Shown: piece after piece, positions 18,124 through 29,893 of the stretch | How the letters are laid out: every line of letters starts with the position of its first letter | How positions within the stretch are numbered: the stretch's first letter is position 1 | NCBI GenBank assembly: GCA_016926975.1 | Contig: JAFGNP010000053.1 | Location: 1 to 50,997 of the forward strand | Origin: Coriobacteriia bacterium | GTDB lineage: Bacteria > Actinomycetota > Coriobacteriia > Anaerosomatales > Anaerosomataceae | Length of the DNA stretch: 50,997 nt | Reading direction: 5' to 3' | The notes under the pieces: generated by a model | The model's database searches: none | Seen by the model: only the letters and a program-made list of their open reading frames with translations | What the model was told of the DNA's origin: nothing | Translations under genes and position numbers: made by a program

Positions 18124-18840
18124 CTAGAACTCTATGCCGAGAAGTGGCGGAAGCGCGCCGATGTCATCGATGATCGCGTCGGGGCCTGTGGCCGCGAGTC
18201 GCTCATGGCTCGCCACGCCCCACGTTGCGGCCACCGTTGCGACCCCTGCCCCCCTACCGGATTCTATATCTGCTGGGCTGTCCCCCACATATACCGCCCG
18301 GGAAGGCTCGACTCCAAGCAGACTCGCACCGAGGACTACTGGCAGCGGGTCGGGCTTGTGGCGCGGCGTATCGTCTGCGGTGACCACCGCCTCGAAGTAA
18401 CCTCCCAGGTCGAACAGGGCAACCGCCCTCTCGGCCATCATGCGGCTCTTCGAGGTGACAATAGCCATGGGCAGCCCGGCCGACCGCAACGCCTCAAGCG
18501 TCACGATCGTGTTCGGGTACAGCAACGCCATCTCGTCGTGCGTCCTCTGGTTGAACTCGCGATACGACGCGAGGAGTCTCCGTGCGACCTCGTCGTCGTC
18601 GGTGAAGCAGTACATCTGGTTGCTCAGCGGGATGCCGACGTTGTGCAGCAGTTCCTCATCGGACAGCGACACGCCGAGCACCTCTTCGGTGGCGTGCCGG
18701 AATGATGCGAGGATGTGCGGAACAGTGTTCACGACGGTGCCGTCGAGATCGAAGAGGACCGCCTCTAGTGCAGCGAGGCGTGATACGCTGGAGGCGATAG
18801 TGTTCACGGGTGTCATCTTAGCATCCGGACCTGGACCCAT
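18124..18840 (-). CDS. HAD family hydrolase (phosphoglycolate/pyrophosphatase-like)
   Basis: FDLDGTVVNT, VTSKSR, KPDPLPVVL, YVGDSPADIESGRGAG. Confidence 0.9.
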   Translation of the reverse strand: MGPGPDAKMTPVNTIASSVSRLAALEAVLFDLDGTVVNTVPHILASFRHATEEVLGVSLSDEELLHNVGIPLSNQMYCFTDDDEVARRLLASYREFNQRTHDEMALLYPNTIVTLEALRSAGLPMAIVTSKSRMMAERAVALFDLGGYFEAVVTADDTPRHKPDPLPVVLGASLLGVEPSRAVYVGDSPADIESGRGAGVATVAATWGVASHERLAATGPDAIIDDIGALPPLLGIEF

Positions 18841-18873
18841 CGCAGGATCGGAACTCCAGCGACCGGGCGTGCT

Positions 18874-21435
18874 CTACTCCTCTTCGTCGAACTCTTCGCT
18901 CACCAGGTCTTCCGCTGCAGCCTCAAGGTCCGTCATCCCCGGCACCCGATCACCCGGTTCTTCTATTAAGGCCTGCTGACCGTCTACTGTCGCAGGTTTC
19001 TTCTTCTTCTTGGCGCTCACACGCGCTATCGCCGAGACCCTGTCGCTCTCGCCGACGTTCATCACTTTCACGCCCTGCGTGGAGCGGCCGAGCTGGCTGA
19101 TGTCCTCGGCCTTGACCCGAATCACGACGCCCTCTTCTGAGATCAGCATGAGCTCGTGGCCCGGCATCACGATCTTCATACCAGCCAGGCGCCCCTTCTT
19201 GGGCGTCACCTGGATCGTCTTCACGCCCATGCCACCGCGGTTCTGCATCGGATACTGATCGACAGGAGTGCGCTTCCCGTAGCCCCGCTCGGTCACGACG
19301 AAGAGCTCGGAACCCGGGTATGCGATCTCCATGCCGAGCACGCGGTCGTCGCCTTTGACGTTCATCCCGCGCACACCCATGGTGTCCCGACCCATGGGGC
19401 GGGCGTTGTCCTCGTCCCACTTGATGGCCTTGCCCTCAGCGGAGACCATCATGACCCGCTCGCCCTTGCGCACCCGTCGGACCGAGATGAGCTCGTCGTC
19501 GTCGCGCAGGTTGATTGCGATGATCCCGTCGCGTCGGCTCCGGTCGTACGCCTGGATTGCGGTCTTCTTAACCATGCCCTGCGCGGTGGCGAAGAGCAGA
19601 TACTCATCGGCCGAGAACTCCCTCGTGGTGATGACGGCAGCGATACGTTCGTCTTGCGTGAACGGAAGCAGGTTAACCGCCGCGGTGCCGCGAGAGTGCC
19701 TCGACCCTACCGGGAGCTCGTGCACCTTGAGCCTGTACACCTTGCCTCGGGTGGAGAAGAAGAGCACGTAATCGTGCGTGGAGCTGATGAACAAGTGCTC
19801 CACGAAATCGCTCTCTTTGAGATTCACGCCCGAGATACCCTTGCCACCACGCTTCTGCTGCCGGTAGGTAGCAACGGGAAGACGCTTCACATAGCCGGCC
19901 TTGGTGATAGTCACGACCATGTCTTCCTCGGCGATCAGATCCTCGACATCCAGATCGTGGGCAACGCCGGACAACTCGGTGCGGCGCTTGTTGCCGTACT
20001 TGTCTTTGATCTCGAGCATCTCATCTTTGATGATCTGAAGTACGAGCGCTGTATCGCCGAGAACTTTCTGGTACCACGCGATTTTCTCGCGCAGGTCAGC
20101 TAGCTCCTCGTCGATCTTCGAACGCTCCAGGCCGGTTAGGCGGCGAAGACGCATCTCGAGTATCGCGTCGGTCTGTGCTTCGGACAGTCCGAAGCGCTCC
20201 ATCAGGCGGGACTTCGCCTCTCCGTCATCCTGGCTGCCGCGGATGATCTTGATGACCTCGTCTATGTTGTCCAGGGCTATGACGTAGCCCTCCAGGATGT
20301 GGGCCCTCTCCTCGGCCTTCCTGAGGTCGTAGCTAGTCCGCCGGACAATGACGTCCTTCTGATGCTCCACGTAGTGGAAGAGCATCTCCTTGAGGGGCAG
20401 CTCCTTGGGCACGCCGTCGACAAGGGCAAGCTGGATGATGCCCATGCCGGTCTCCAGCGGGGTGTGCTTGTACAGCTTGTTCATCACCACTTGCGGAATA
20501 GCGATCTGCTTCAGTTCGACCACGATCCGCATGCCCTTGCGGTCCGACTCGTCGCGAAGGTCCGAGATCTCGGGCAGCTTCTTCTCTCGCACGAGTTCGG
20601 CGATCTTCGTCACGAGTTTCGACTTGTTCACCGCGTATGGGATCTCGGTGATGATGATTCGCATCCGCCCGGTGGAGGTCTGCTCGGCATATGCCTTGCC
20701 CCGCACCTTGATGGAACCGCGGCCCGTTTCGTAGGCCGACTGGATCCCCTCGCGCCCCATGATGACCCCGCCGGTCGGAAAGTCCGGGCCGGGCAGGTGC
20801 TCCATCAGACCTTCGGTGGAGATACCAGGGTCATCGATCAGCGCACATGTGGCGTCGATGACTTCTCCCAGATTGTGAGGAAGGATGTTCGTGGCCATGC
20901 CCACCGCGATACCTGCCGAGCCGTTCACCAGCAGGTTCGGGTATCTGGAAGGGAGCACGAGCGGTTCGGTCAGAGACTCGTCGTAGTTCGGACCGAAGTC
21001 CACCGTCTCCTTCTCCAGGTCACGCAACAGCTCCATAGCCGGTTTTGCTAGACGAGACTCCGTATAGCGCATCGCAGCCGCCGAGTCCCCGTCGACGGAA
21101 CCGAAGTTCCCGTGACCGTCCACGAGCGGGGCGCGCATCGAGAAGTCCTGCGCCATGCGCACCATCGTGTCGTACACGGCGCTGTCGCCATGCGGGTGGT
21201 ACTTGCCGATGACTTCACCGACGGTCCATGCGGACTTCTTGTACGCCCGTGTAGGCGTGAGGCCCGACTCGTGCATCGCGTAGAGGATGCGGCGGTGCAC
21301 CGGCTTGAGCCCGTCGCGCACGTCCGGCAGCGCACGAGCCACTATGACGCTCATCGAGTACTCGAGGAACGATCGCCTCAGCTCGTCTTCTATGTCGACT
21401 GGCATAACGCTGGATGCCATTGCTTCCTCGGTCAC
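18874..21435 (-). CDS. gyrA: DNA gyrase subunit A
   Basis: [39 protein letters not shown]; GyrA-box-like [11 protein letters not shown]. Confidence 0.98.
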   Translation of the reverse strand: MTEEAMASSVMPVDIEDELRRSFLEYSMSVIVARALPDVRDGLKPVHRRILYAMHESGLTPTRAYKKSAWTVGEVIGKYHPHGDSAVYDTMVRMAQDFSMRAPLVDGHGNFGSVDGDSAAAMRYTESRLAKPAMELLRDLEKETVDFGPNYDESLTEPLVLPSRYPNLLVNGSAGIAVGMATNILPHNLGEVIDATCALIDDPGISTEGLMEHLPGPDFPTGGVIMGREGIQSAYETGRGSIKVRGKAYAEQTSTGRMRIIITEIPYAVNKSKLVTKIAELVREKKLPEISDLRDESDRKGMRIVVELKQIAIPQVVMNKLYKHTPLETGMGIIQLALVDGVPKELPLKEMLFHYVEHQKDVIVRRTSYDLRKAEERAHILEGYVIALDNIDEVIKIIRGSQDDGEAKSRLMERFGLSEAQTDAILEMRLRRLTGLERSKIDEELADLREKIAWYQKVLGDTALVLQIIKDEMLEIKDKYGNKRRTELSGVAHDLDVEDLIAEEDMVVTITKAGYVKRLPVATYRQQKRGGKGISGVNLKESDFVEHLFISSTHDYVLFFSTRGKVYRLKVHELPVGSRHSRGTAAVNLLPFTQDERIAAVITTREFSADEYLLFATAQGMVKKTAIQAYDRSRRDGIIAINLRDDDELISVRRVRKGERVMMVSAEGKAIKWDEDNARPMGRDTMGVRGMNVKGDDRVLGMEIAYPGSELFVVTERGYGKRTPVDQYPMQNRGGMGVKTIQVTPKKGRLAGMKIVMPGHELMLISEEGVVIRVKAEDISQLGRSTQGVKVMNVGESDRVSAIARVSAKKKKKPATVDGQQALIEEPGDRVPGMTDLEAAAEDLVSEEFDEEE

Positions 21436-21451
21436 TTAGGGCATCTCCTCA

Positions 21452-21985
21452 TCACTGGTGGTACTTGCGGAACAACATGACTGCGCCCCCGATGAATCCG
21501 AGGCCGGTCAGAAACACCATGAACGACATCGTGGCGGCCAGCATAGTAGCCGATGCGTTCGACGACCGCGCGTCCCCGAAGAGCAAAGTCGCCTGCACGA
21601 GAATGACGATGCCCGTCGCGGACATGAACCCTATCACGCCGTTGACCAACCCGATGTTCACCGGCTTCACCGGCGATTCCTCGCCGCGCAGCTGGATCAG
21701 CATGGCGTCGATCCGCGCTTCCGGAACCGCCTCCGCTGCCCCGGCCGTCTCTGCTGGGTCCTGCGCCACCGGTGTATCGAGCATCTCTGCGGCGTCCGGC
21801 TCTTCCTGCTCCGGCGCCATCCCGGCGCCTTCTTCTGCCACAGCAGTCTCTTCGCGCACTTGTCTTAGAGCCGCTTCCAGCTCCCGGCGCGCCCTCTCCT
21901 CTTCCTGCTCCTTCCGGAACCGCTCGAATGCTTCTCGCTCCCATGGCGGGGGCTCGAAACGCGGCTTCGGTTCTTCGGCTGCCAT
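21452..21985 (-). CDS. Hypothetical two-TM membrane protein encoded between gyrB and gyrA
   Basis: Intact ORF in the gyrB-gyrA gap; charged N-terminal coiled-coil-like region, then two hydrophobic helices. Confidence 0.75.
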   Translation of the reverse strand: MAAEEPKPRFEPPPWEREAFERFRKEQEEERARRELEAALRQVREETAVAEEGAGMAPEQEEPDAAEMLDTPVAQDPAETAGAAEAVPEARIDAMLIQLRGEESPVKPVNIGLVNGVIGFMSATGIVILVQATLLFGDARSSNASATMLAATMSFMVFLTGLGFIGGAVMLFRKYHQ

Positions 21986-22012
21986 CCGGTGCCTCCGACG
22001 GGGTCACACTAC

Positions 22013-24001
<1,989 letters not shown>

Positions 24002-24004
24002 TCA

Positions 24005-24023
24005 AGTATACCACAAGTGGTAT
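24005..24023 (-). promoter_or_regulatory. Candidate gyrB promoter with overlapping palindrome
   Basis: 16-bp perfect palindrome ATACCAC-AA-GTGGTAT (24008-24023); minus-strand reading contains extended -10 TGGTATACT. Confidence 0.4.
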
Positions 24024-24592
24024 TACAAGCTGACACCCGGGAGCCCGCTGCGAGGCTCCTCGACTGCCCTTTCGGCTGCCTTCATCCGCTTGCCCTTCTT
24101 GAGCTCCAGGTCCTTCGTCATGACCCTCAATACGACCTCCCGTAGCTCCGGGTTCTTTATGGCTGCGGCCACATGGGCGACCTGCTCTTGCTCGGTTGCG
24201 TCTAGAGGCTCCGGGCTGATGTCGTCAGGTGTGTAGAACTCGTCCGTGTCGGCCGAGCCGACCTCCCAGACGATCGCTTCCTCCACCTTGCGCGACACAG
24301 TGAACCTCAGCGCCCTAACCGTATTCTCACCCAGACGCGCGTTGATTGCGTCCAGAAGATCACCCGACATCAACGTGAGCTGATTGGCCCACGCCGCGCT
24401 GTCCACGAACACGACGAGTTCGCGGTCTTCTCTCATCGCGAAACCCCGCGTGTGCTGAGCTATCTCGTCCCCGGCGATGGAACTCCAGGCGCTGACCGCC
24501 TTGGCGCCGTGCCGCTTGCCGGACTTGTCAGCTCTTCTGATCACACCCTCCGCGACATCTCCAAGACCTAAGGTCTTTCTTGAGCGCGCCAC
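24023..24592 (-). CDS. dciA: DUF721 / DciA-family protein
   Basis: Position recF-X-gyrB and DUF721 segment AWSSIAGDEIAQHTRG...LVVFVDSAAWANQLTLMSGDLLDAINARLGE. Confidence 0.85.
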   Translation of the reverse strand: MARSRKTLGLGDVAEGVIRRADKSGKRHGAKAVSAWSSIAGDEIAQHTRGFAMREDRELVVFVDSAAWANQLTLMSGDLLDAINARLGENTVRALRFTVSRKVEEAIVWEVGSADTDEFYTPDDISPEPLDATEQEQVAHVAAAIKNPELREVVLRVMTKDLELKKGKRMKAAERAVEEPRSGLPGVSL

Positions 24593-25695
24593 TATGAAGT
24601 CGCCCCCAGTGAGACCACACGCGCCTCCTTGAGCATCGCCGAATCGAAGTATCCTGTTGTAGTGGTGGTCACGAGAGTCTGCACGTCTCGTTGCACGAGG
24701 TCGGTCAGCGCTCGGCGACGGACCTCATCAAGCTCGGACATTACGTCATCGAGCAGCAGAACCGGCATCCTTTTCAAGACGTCGGCCACAACGGCCACCT
24801 CGGCCCACTTCCAGGCTAGCGAGATTGTTCGTTGCTGCCCCTGACTTGCATAGGCGCGCGCATCCCGTCCGTTGATAAGGAACGCAATGTCGTCTCTGTG
24901 AGGGCCCACGAGTGTGATCTTCCGCGCCCGTTCTTCTTCCCTGCGAAGGCCGAGTTGTGCGACAAGCGCTTCTCTTGCCCGCTCCTCCCCCACACGATCC
25001 CCCGGGCTCCCGCAGTCGATGCCGCACTTGTCCAAGACTCGCACATCGAGCGTCTCCCCACCAGCAAGATGATCGTATACCGGCGCAGCTGCATCGAGGA
25101 TTCGGCTGGTGAGCCTCCTGCGATGTACGTGGAGTGTGGCTCCGAGCGAGACCAACTGTTCGTCCCAGGGTTCAAGCGACGCGGCGGATCCGTCTTCCCT
25201 CAGGACCACATTCCTTTGCCGGACCACGCGTGTGTAGTCGCGCCTGATCGCCCCGTATGTGGCCGACAACTGCTCGCCTAATCCATCAATCGCAGACCGA
25301 CGCTTCTCCGCAGGTCCCTTCGCAAGCGCAAGGTCATCCGGAGTGAAAGCCACCACTGGAACGAACCGTGTCGCGTCCACGGTCCGTCGCTTGGCAACCC
25401 CTCCAACCTCCCATGCCCTGGTCCCAGCAGACTCGACCGTCAAGCCCACCTCAGTGTGCGAGCCCTCGCCTTCGGCTGTCATGGACACGGTTGCCCTGTC
25501 GGATCCCCAACGCACGAGGTCCTCCCACCGGGAGCCCCTGAATGACATTCCTGTCGAGACAAGCTGAGCTGCTTCGAGAACGTTCGTCTTCCCGGTAGCG
25601 TTTCCACCCACGAATACGGTCAGAGCCGAGTCGGGCTCGATCTCCCAGCGCGTGTAGTTGCGGAAGTCGTGTAGTTCCAGCCGGGAGATACGCAC
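24592..25695 (-). CDS. recF: DNA replication/repair protein RecF
   Basis: ISRLELHDFRNYTRWEIEPDSALTVFVGGNATGKTNVLEA; SQGQQRTISLAWKWAE; LLLDDVMSELD. Confidence 0.97.
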   Translation of the reverse strand: MRISRLELHDFRNYTRWEIEPDSALTVFVGGNATGKTNVLEAAQLVSTGMSFRGSRWEDLVRWGSDRATVSMTAEGEGSHTEVGLTVESAGTRAWEVGGVAKRRTVDATRFVPVVAFTPDDLALAKGPAEKRRSAIDGLGEQLSATYGAIRRDYTRVVRQRNVVLREDGSAASLEPWDEQLVSLGATLHVHRRRLTSRILDAAAPVYDHLAGGETLDVRVLDKCGIDCGSPGDRVGEERAREALVAQLGLRREEERARKITLVGPHRDDIAFLINGRDARAYASQGQQRTISLAWKWAEVAVVADVLKRMPVLLLDDVMSELDEVRRRALTDLVQRDVQTLVTTTTTGYFDSAMLKEARVVSLGATS

Positions 25696-25710
25696 GCCTA
25701 CAGTCGCCGA

Positions 25711-26811
25711 CTAACCGAGACGGACCGGCATCAGGAGGTATACGAAGCCGTCACCCTTGCCAGGCTTAAGCACTCCCGGCTTAAGGGGACTGCTCACCTC
25801 AAGGGCGACAGTGTCCCCCTCCGCCACAGAGACACCATCAAGCAGGTATGCGTGATTGAACGCGATCTCGACATCCTCGCCATCCGGTACCACTTGGATG
25901 TCTTCGCTGGCGTCACCGACATCTTGTGTGGCGGCAGAGAGTGTGAGGGTGTGTTCCGCCGCAGAGATCTTCACGCGGAGAGGTGTGCTGTGTTGGGCCA
26001 TCAAGGAGACTCTCTTCACGGCTTCCAACAACTCAACCCTGTCCACTACTGCTCTTGTGGAGTGTTCTTTTGGCAGTAGTTGGCGATAGTTGGGGAACGA
26101 ACCCTCTATCCTTCTTGAGATGAAAGTCGTGTCGCCGAAGGTGAAGATCACTTGGTTCTCTGAAACTCCTAGAGACACAGATTCTGCGGAACCTGCAAGC
26201 TTCGCCACGTCCTCCATGGCTTTGCCGGGCACGACCAATTCTATGTCATCGCCGACACCTTCGACTTCCACCTCTCCAACACAGAGGCGATACGAGTCTG
26301 TTGCGACCATTCGAAGCATTCCCGCTTCGATCATCACAAGCATTCCTGTAAGAATCGGACGAGTCTCATCCCTGCTCACGGAACGCGACACTTGATGGAC
26401 TAGATGGGAGAAAACCTCACTTGGCACCGATATCGTCTGGTTAGCATTCACTTCCGGGAACTTAGGATAGTCTTCTGGCGCGAGAGTCTTCATCGAGAAA
26501 GACGACTGTCCACAGACTACTTGCGCTGTCCTTTTCTCGTTTGTGGTCACAGTGACCGCTGCTTCCGGAAGACTCCTTACAACATCGGTCAGCAGTTTAC
26601 CTGGTAAAACACTATTCCCTGGCGTTTCAACCCTCGCCTTACATGAAGTCTTGATGGACACCTCTAGATCAGTGGCCTGAAAGACCACCGTATCTTCGTT
26701 TGTCGACACATGTATCCCTGACAAGATAGGAAGCGTGGTCCTTGAAGACAGCCCTCGGGATACCACGGATAGAGCATCAAGCAGCTCTCCGCGTGCGATC
26801 GAGATCTTCAT
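25711..26811 (-). CDS. dnaN: DNA polymerase III beta subunit (sliding clamp)
   Basis: MKISIARGELLDALSVVSRGLSSRTTLPILSGI...; C-terminal YLLMPVRLG. Confidence 0.97.
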   Translation of the reverse strand: MKISIARGELLDALSVVSRGLSSRTTLPILSGIHVSTNEDTVVFQATDLEVSIKTSCKARVETPGNSVLPGKLLTDVVRSLPEAAVTVTTNEKRTAQVVCGQSSFSMKTLAPEDYPKFPEVNANQTISVPSEVFSHLVHQVSRSVSRDETRPILTGMLVMIEAGMLRMVATDSYRLCVGEVEVEGVGDDIELVVPGKAMEDVAKLAGSAESVSLGVSENQVIFTFGDTTFISRRIEGSFPNYRQLLPKEHSTRAVVDRVELLEAVKRVSLMAQHSTPLRVKISAAEHTLTLSAATQDVGDASEDIQVVPDGEDVEIAFNHAYLLDGVSVAEGDTVALEVSSPLKPGVLKPGKGDGFVYLLMPVRLG

Positions 26812-26848
26812 GCTGCGCCCCTTCTCTATGTCTGAATGTATATCTATC

Positions 26849-26866
26849 TAGTAACCGTAGTAATAA
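26849..26866 (-). promoter_or_regulatory. Candidate DnaA-trio (origin unwinding) element
   Basis: TAGTAACCGTAGTAATAA next to a GC-rich spacer and a near-consensus DnaA box at 26880; read 3'->5' it is AAT-AAT-GAT-GCC-AAT-GAT. Confidence 0.35.
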
Positions 26867-26879
26867 GGCCTGTGCAGAC

Positions 26880-26991
26880 TGTGGATTGAGCCAGTCTGTG
26901 CAGGTGACAACCGTAAACTCTTTTGTGCCCTACTTGTGGGGGAACTGTACCGGTTTCTCCACATTTCCACAGCCGAGAGATCATATCCACA
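26880..26991. promoter_or_regulatory. DnaA-box cluster between dnaN and dnaA (second part of oriC)
   Basis: TGTGGATTG (26880-26888), TTCTCCACA (26955-26963), ATTTCCACA (26963-26971), ATATCCACA (26983-26991), compared with consensus TTATCCACA. Confidence 0.65.
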
Positions 26992-27039
26992 AAGAAACCT
27001 ACCTTTCCCCATCCCTACTAACACAATCTAAACAGGTTG

Positions 27040-28407
27040 CTAATTCCGTTGCCGTATCAAGTTTGTGAGCGTTTGAATCTGGTTGTAGACATCCCGCTGC
27101 TCATTCATAAGCCTTTGAATCTTAGTATTCGCGTACATAACCGTCGTGTGATCTCGGCCACCGAACTCACTGCCGATTTTGGGCAGAGAATGGTCAGTCA
27201 GCTCGCGGGACAGATACATACCTATCTGCCGAGGAAAGACGATCGACTGGGCCCGCTTGTTTCCCACCAACTCATTCTTGTTGATTCCGTAGTACTTGCA
27301 GACCTCTTGTTGGATGAGCGAGATGGAGATCGGTTTGATCGAGCGCTCAGGGAAGATGTCCTTCAAGACGCTTTGCGCCAGATCGAGATTGATGGCACGC
27401 CGGGTCACTGAGCTGAAGGCTACCACTCGAAGCAACGCCCCCCAGAGCTCGCGGATGTTGCTGGAGAAGCGGTCCGCTATCAACGAGAGAACCTCATCCG
27501 GGACCTCGTGGCCGTCTGCCTGGGCTTTGCGGCGGAGTATAGCGATGCGGGTCTCGAGGTCGGGCGGCTGGATGTCCGCAATCAAACCCCCACCGAAGCG
27601 CGTGCGAAGGCGTTCCTCGATATCGCCGATTTCCGCCGGTGGCCGATCCGAGGTCATCACTATCTGCTTACCGGCCTCCCGAAGCGTGTTGAAGGTGTGG
27701 AAGAACTCAGTCTGCGTCTGTTCTTTACCAGCGATGAACTGTATGTCGTCAACAAGGAGGACGTCGTTCTCTCGATAGGAGCGACGGAACCCCTCGATGC
27801 GGTTCTTGTCACGGATGGAGTCCACAAAGTCATTGGTGAACTGCTCACTGGACACATACTTAACCTTCATGTGCGGGTAGCTGGACCTGACGTACGAACC
27901 GATCGCCTGAAGAAGGTGAGTCTTCCCCAAGCCGGCACCTCCATAGATGAAGAGTGGGTTGTACGCAGAGCCGGGGGCTTCGGCCACAGCCAGGGCCACA
28001 TGGTAGGAGAACTGGTTTGATGCACCGACGACAAATGAATCGAAGGTGCACCGGGGATTCAGCTCTACCTCATCCTGTTTGCTAACGGAGGTGACGATGG
28101 GATCCGGTTCCACCGTGAGTGTGTAGTTCACAGGCTCCGGTGGGGTCTCTACGGCGCTGCTCCCCGGGACACTGAAACGAACGACCATCGGCGATCCGGT
28201 GACCTGGGTCAGGGCGGAAGCCAACAGACTTGAGTAGCGGGTTTCAAGCCAGTCCCTGGCGAAGTCGTTCTGAACGGACACAACCATCTCCTGCTCTACG
28301 ATCCCAAGCGGGGCTGTCTGCTCGAACCAGGTCTTGAAAGTCGGCGTGTTCAGCTCTCCCCGCACGACATCAAGGGTGTCCTGCCAAACCTGCTGTACGT
28401 CAACCAT
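27040..28407 (-). CDS. dnaA: Chromosomal replication initiator protein DnaA
   Basis: NPLFIYGGAGLGKTHLLQAIGSY, DVLLVDDIQFIAGKEQTQTEFFHTFN, FGGRDHTTVMYANTKI. Confidence 0.98.
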   Translation of the reverse strand: MVDVQQVWQDTLDVVRGELNTPTFKTWFEQTAPLGIVEQEMVVSVQNDFARDWLETRYSSLLASALTQVTGSPMVVRFSVPGSSAVETPPEPVNYTLTVEPDPIVTSVSKQDEVELNPRCTFDSFVVGASNQFSYHVALAVAEAPGSAYNPLFIYGGAGLGKTHLLQAIGSYVRSSYPHMKVKYVSSEQFTNDFVDSIRDKNRIEGFRRSYRENDVLLVDDIQFIAGKEQTQTEFFHTFNTLREAGKQIVMTSDRPPAEIGDIEERLRTRFGGGLIADIQPPDLETRIAILRRKAQADGHEVPDEVLSLIADRFSSNIRELWGALLRVVAFSSVTRRAINLDLAQSVLKDIFPERSIKPISISLIQQEVCKYYGINKNELVGNKRAQSIVFPRQIGMYLSRELTDHSLPKIGSEFGGRDHTTVMYANTKIQRLMNEQRDVYNQIQTLTNLIRQRN

Positions 28408-28422
28408 CAGCCACTCGCCGCC

Positions 28423-29235
28423 TTATCTTCCAAGTATTGCATCAAGACACCGGACACCCCGATCGGTAAGCATCCGCTTACCGGCATTGTCGGCCGACAG
28501 GAGTTCATGGCCGGCCAACTGCTCGAGGTCGCGATACGCGGTAGAAAGCCCGACGCCCAGCTCTCTAGACACTATGCTGGGGCCGATCGAACCCAACTCC
28601 ATTGCGAGGGACAGCACCTGTTTCTGGCGCAAGCTCAGGGCGGGGAGTTCATACTCCTCCCGGACCAGCGCAGTATCCGGTTCGACGGCCTGGACAGGTG
28701 TGTTCATGCGGAGCGTCACGACAGTTCCACTACCGAGGTTGTCGTCGATCGCGATCGTGCCCCCCGAGAAGGTCAGGCACTCCCGGGCGACCGGCAGTCC
28801 GGATCCGACGCCCTTGATGACGTACTTCATTTCCGTCGTTGCGGTGGTGAACCCTGGGAGGAAGACCCGGTCCTTGTCTCGGATACCGGGACCCTGGTCT
28901 GCGAAGCTGATCATCCTTCCTCCATCCAGAATGCTGACGACGACCTCGTCGAACCCGGCGTGGATGAAGTTCTCAACGACCTCACGTATGACCGTATAGG
29001 GAATCTCCCCGCCGGGCTCATGCGACAGTTGGTACGTGCGCGAAGACAGACTCTCTATCAGGGCGCGCGCGGAGTCCTCTTCGACACGCTCCACCCGGGG
29101 TGGCGCAGTCATGGCATCGTACACCGCGATCAGGGCGGGAGCCGGACCGGGCACTGAAGTTGCCGCGTCCAGAGACTCTGCTGGCGCGAGAGCTTCAAGG
29201 CCGTCAAGCCCACGCGGATCATAGGGAGACCTCAT
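28423..29235 (-). CDS. GHKL (HATPase_c, SpoIIAB/anti-sigma-like) ATP-binding protein with C-terminal HTH-like domain, upstream of dnaA
   Basis: N-box REVVENFIHAGF, G1 ADQGPGI, G2 GVGSGLPVAREC, GSGTVVTLRM; C-terminal LSLRQKQVLSLAMELGSIGPSIVSRELGVGLSTAYRDLEQL resembles a winged/HTH domain; no His phosphoacceptor domain evident. Confidence 0.8.
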   Translation of the reverse strand: MRSPYDPRGLDGLEALAPAESLDAATSVPGPAPALIAVYDAMTAPPRVERVEEDSARALIESLSSRTYQLSHEPGGEIPYTVIREVVENFIHAGFDEVVVSILDGGRMISFADQGPGIRDKDRVFLPGFTTATTEMKYVIKGVGSGLPVARECLTFSGGTIAIDDNLGSGTVVTLRMNTPVQAVEPDTALVREEYELPALSLRQKQVLSLAMELGSIGPSIVSRELGVGLSTAYRDLEQLAGHELLSADNAGKRMLTDRGVRCLDAILGR

Positions 29236-29258
29236 TCACAAACCCCCAAGAGACTACT

Positions 29259-29797
29259 TCATCCACAAACCAGTCCACAATTCACACAGTTGGCCTTGTA
29301 CCAGAAACTGCTGGTAGATGCCGTATCCACAAGCCTCGCGTTCCAGTCGAGCCGTTCCCAGTGAAATGCGCTGAACAGGTCGTTTACCTGTTGTCCACAA
29401 GACTTTCCACACCTGTGGAGAGACTTTCCACCACATCCATCGAACACGCGTCGAACACGCAGGTAGTGGTTCTCCAGAGCTACGAAAAGCCTTTCCATCG
29501 GCATTCGGCCGGTGGACAACGCTCTCGCTGTTGTGGAAAGAGCTGACATACTGTCAAATGGCTAAAGGTACACAGGTGCTGCGCTGTGGATAACCAGTCG
29601 GAGCAACCTGTCTGCAGCTGGGCCGTAGAAACCGTACAACCACTCTGACCTGGGCGTTTACAGCTGCGCGGCCGAGAAACATCGGGCGGCGGAGCGGGAT
29701 CGATTGTATCAGAGCGGTTGCGGGCGCAACAACGGACGGAATGCTGTTATCCACAGGTGCGGCGTGCTTGATTCCTGGGTTTTCCACACTGTCCACA
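29259..29797. promoter_or_regulatory. oriC: oriC: main DnaA-box cluster
   Basis: Perfect boxes TGTGGATAA (29585-29593) and TTATCCACA (29747-29755); near-consensus TCATCCACA 29259, GTATCCACA 29323, TTGTCCACA 29391, CTTTCCACA 29403, TGTGGAGAG 29414, TGTGGAAAG 29532, TTTTCCACA 29780, CTGTCCACA 29789. Confidence 0.9.
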
Positions 29798-29893
29798 GAT
29801 TTCGGACTTTTTTCGCGCATCAGCCCGGGGAGTACTGTGAAACGCCACCACCAGCCACGAGGCACAACGTGCTCTCCAGGTGATGTAGGCACG

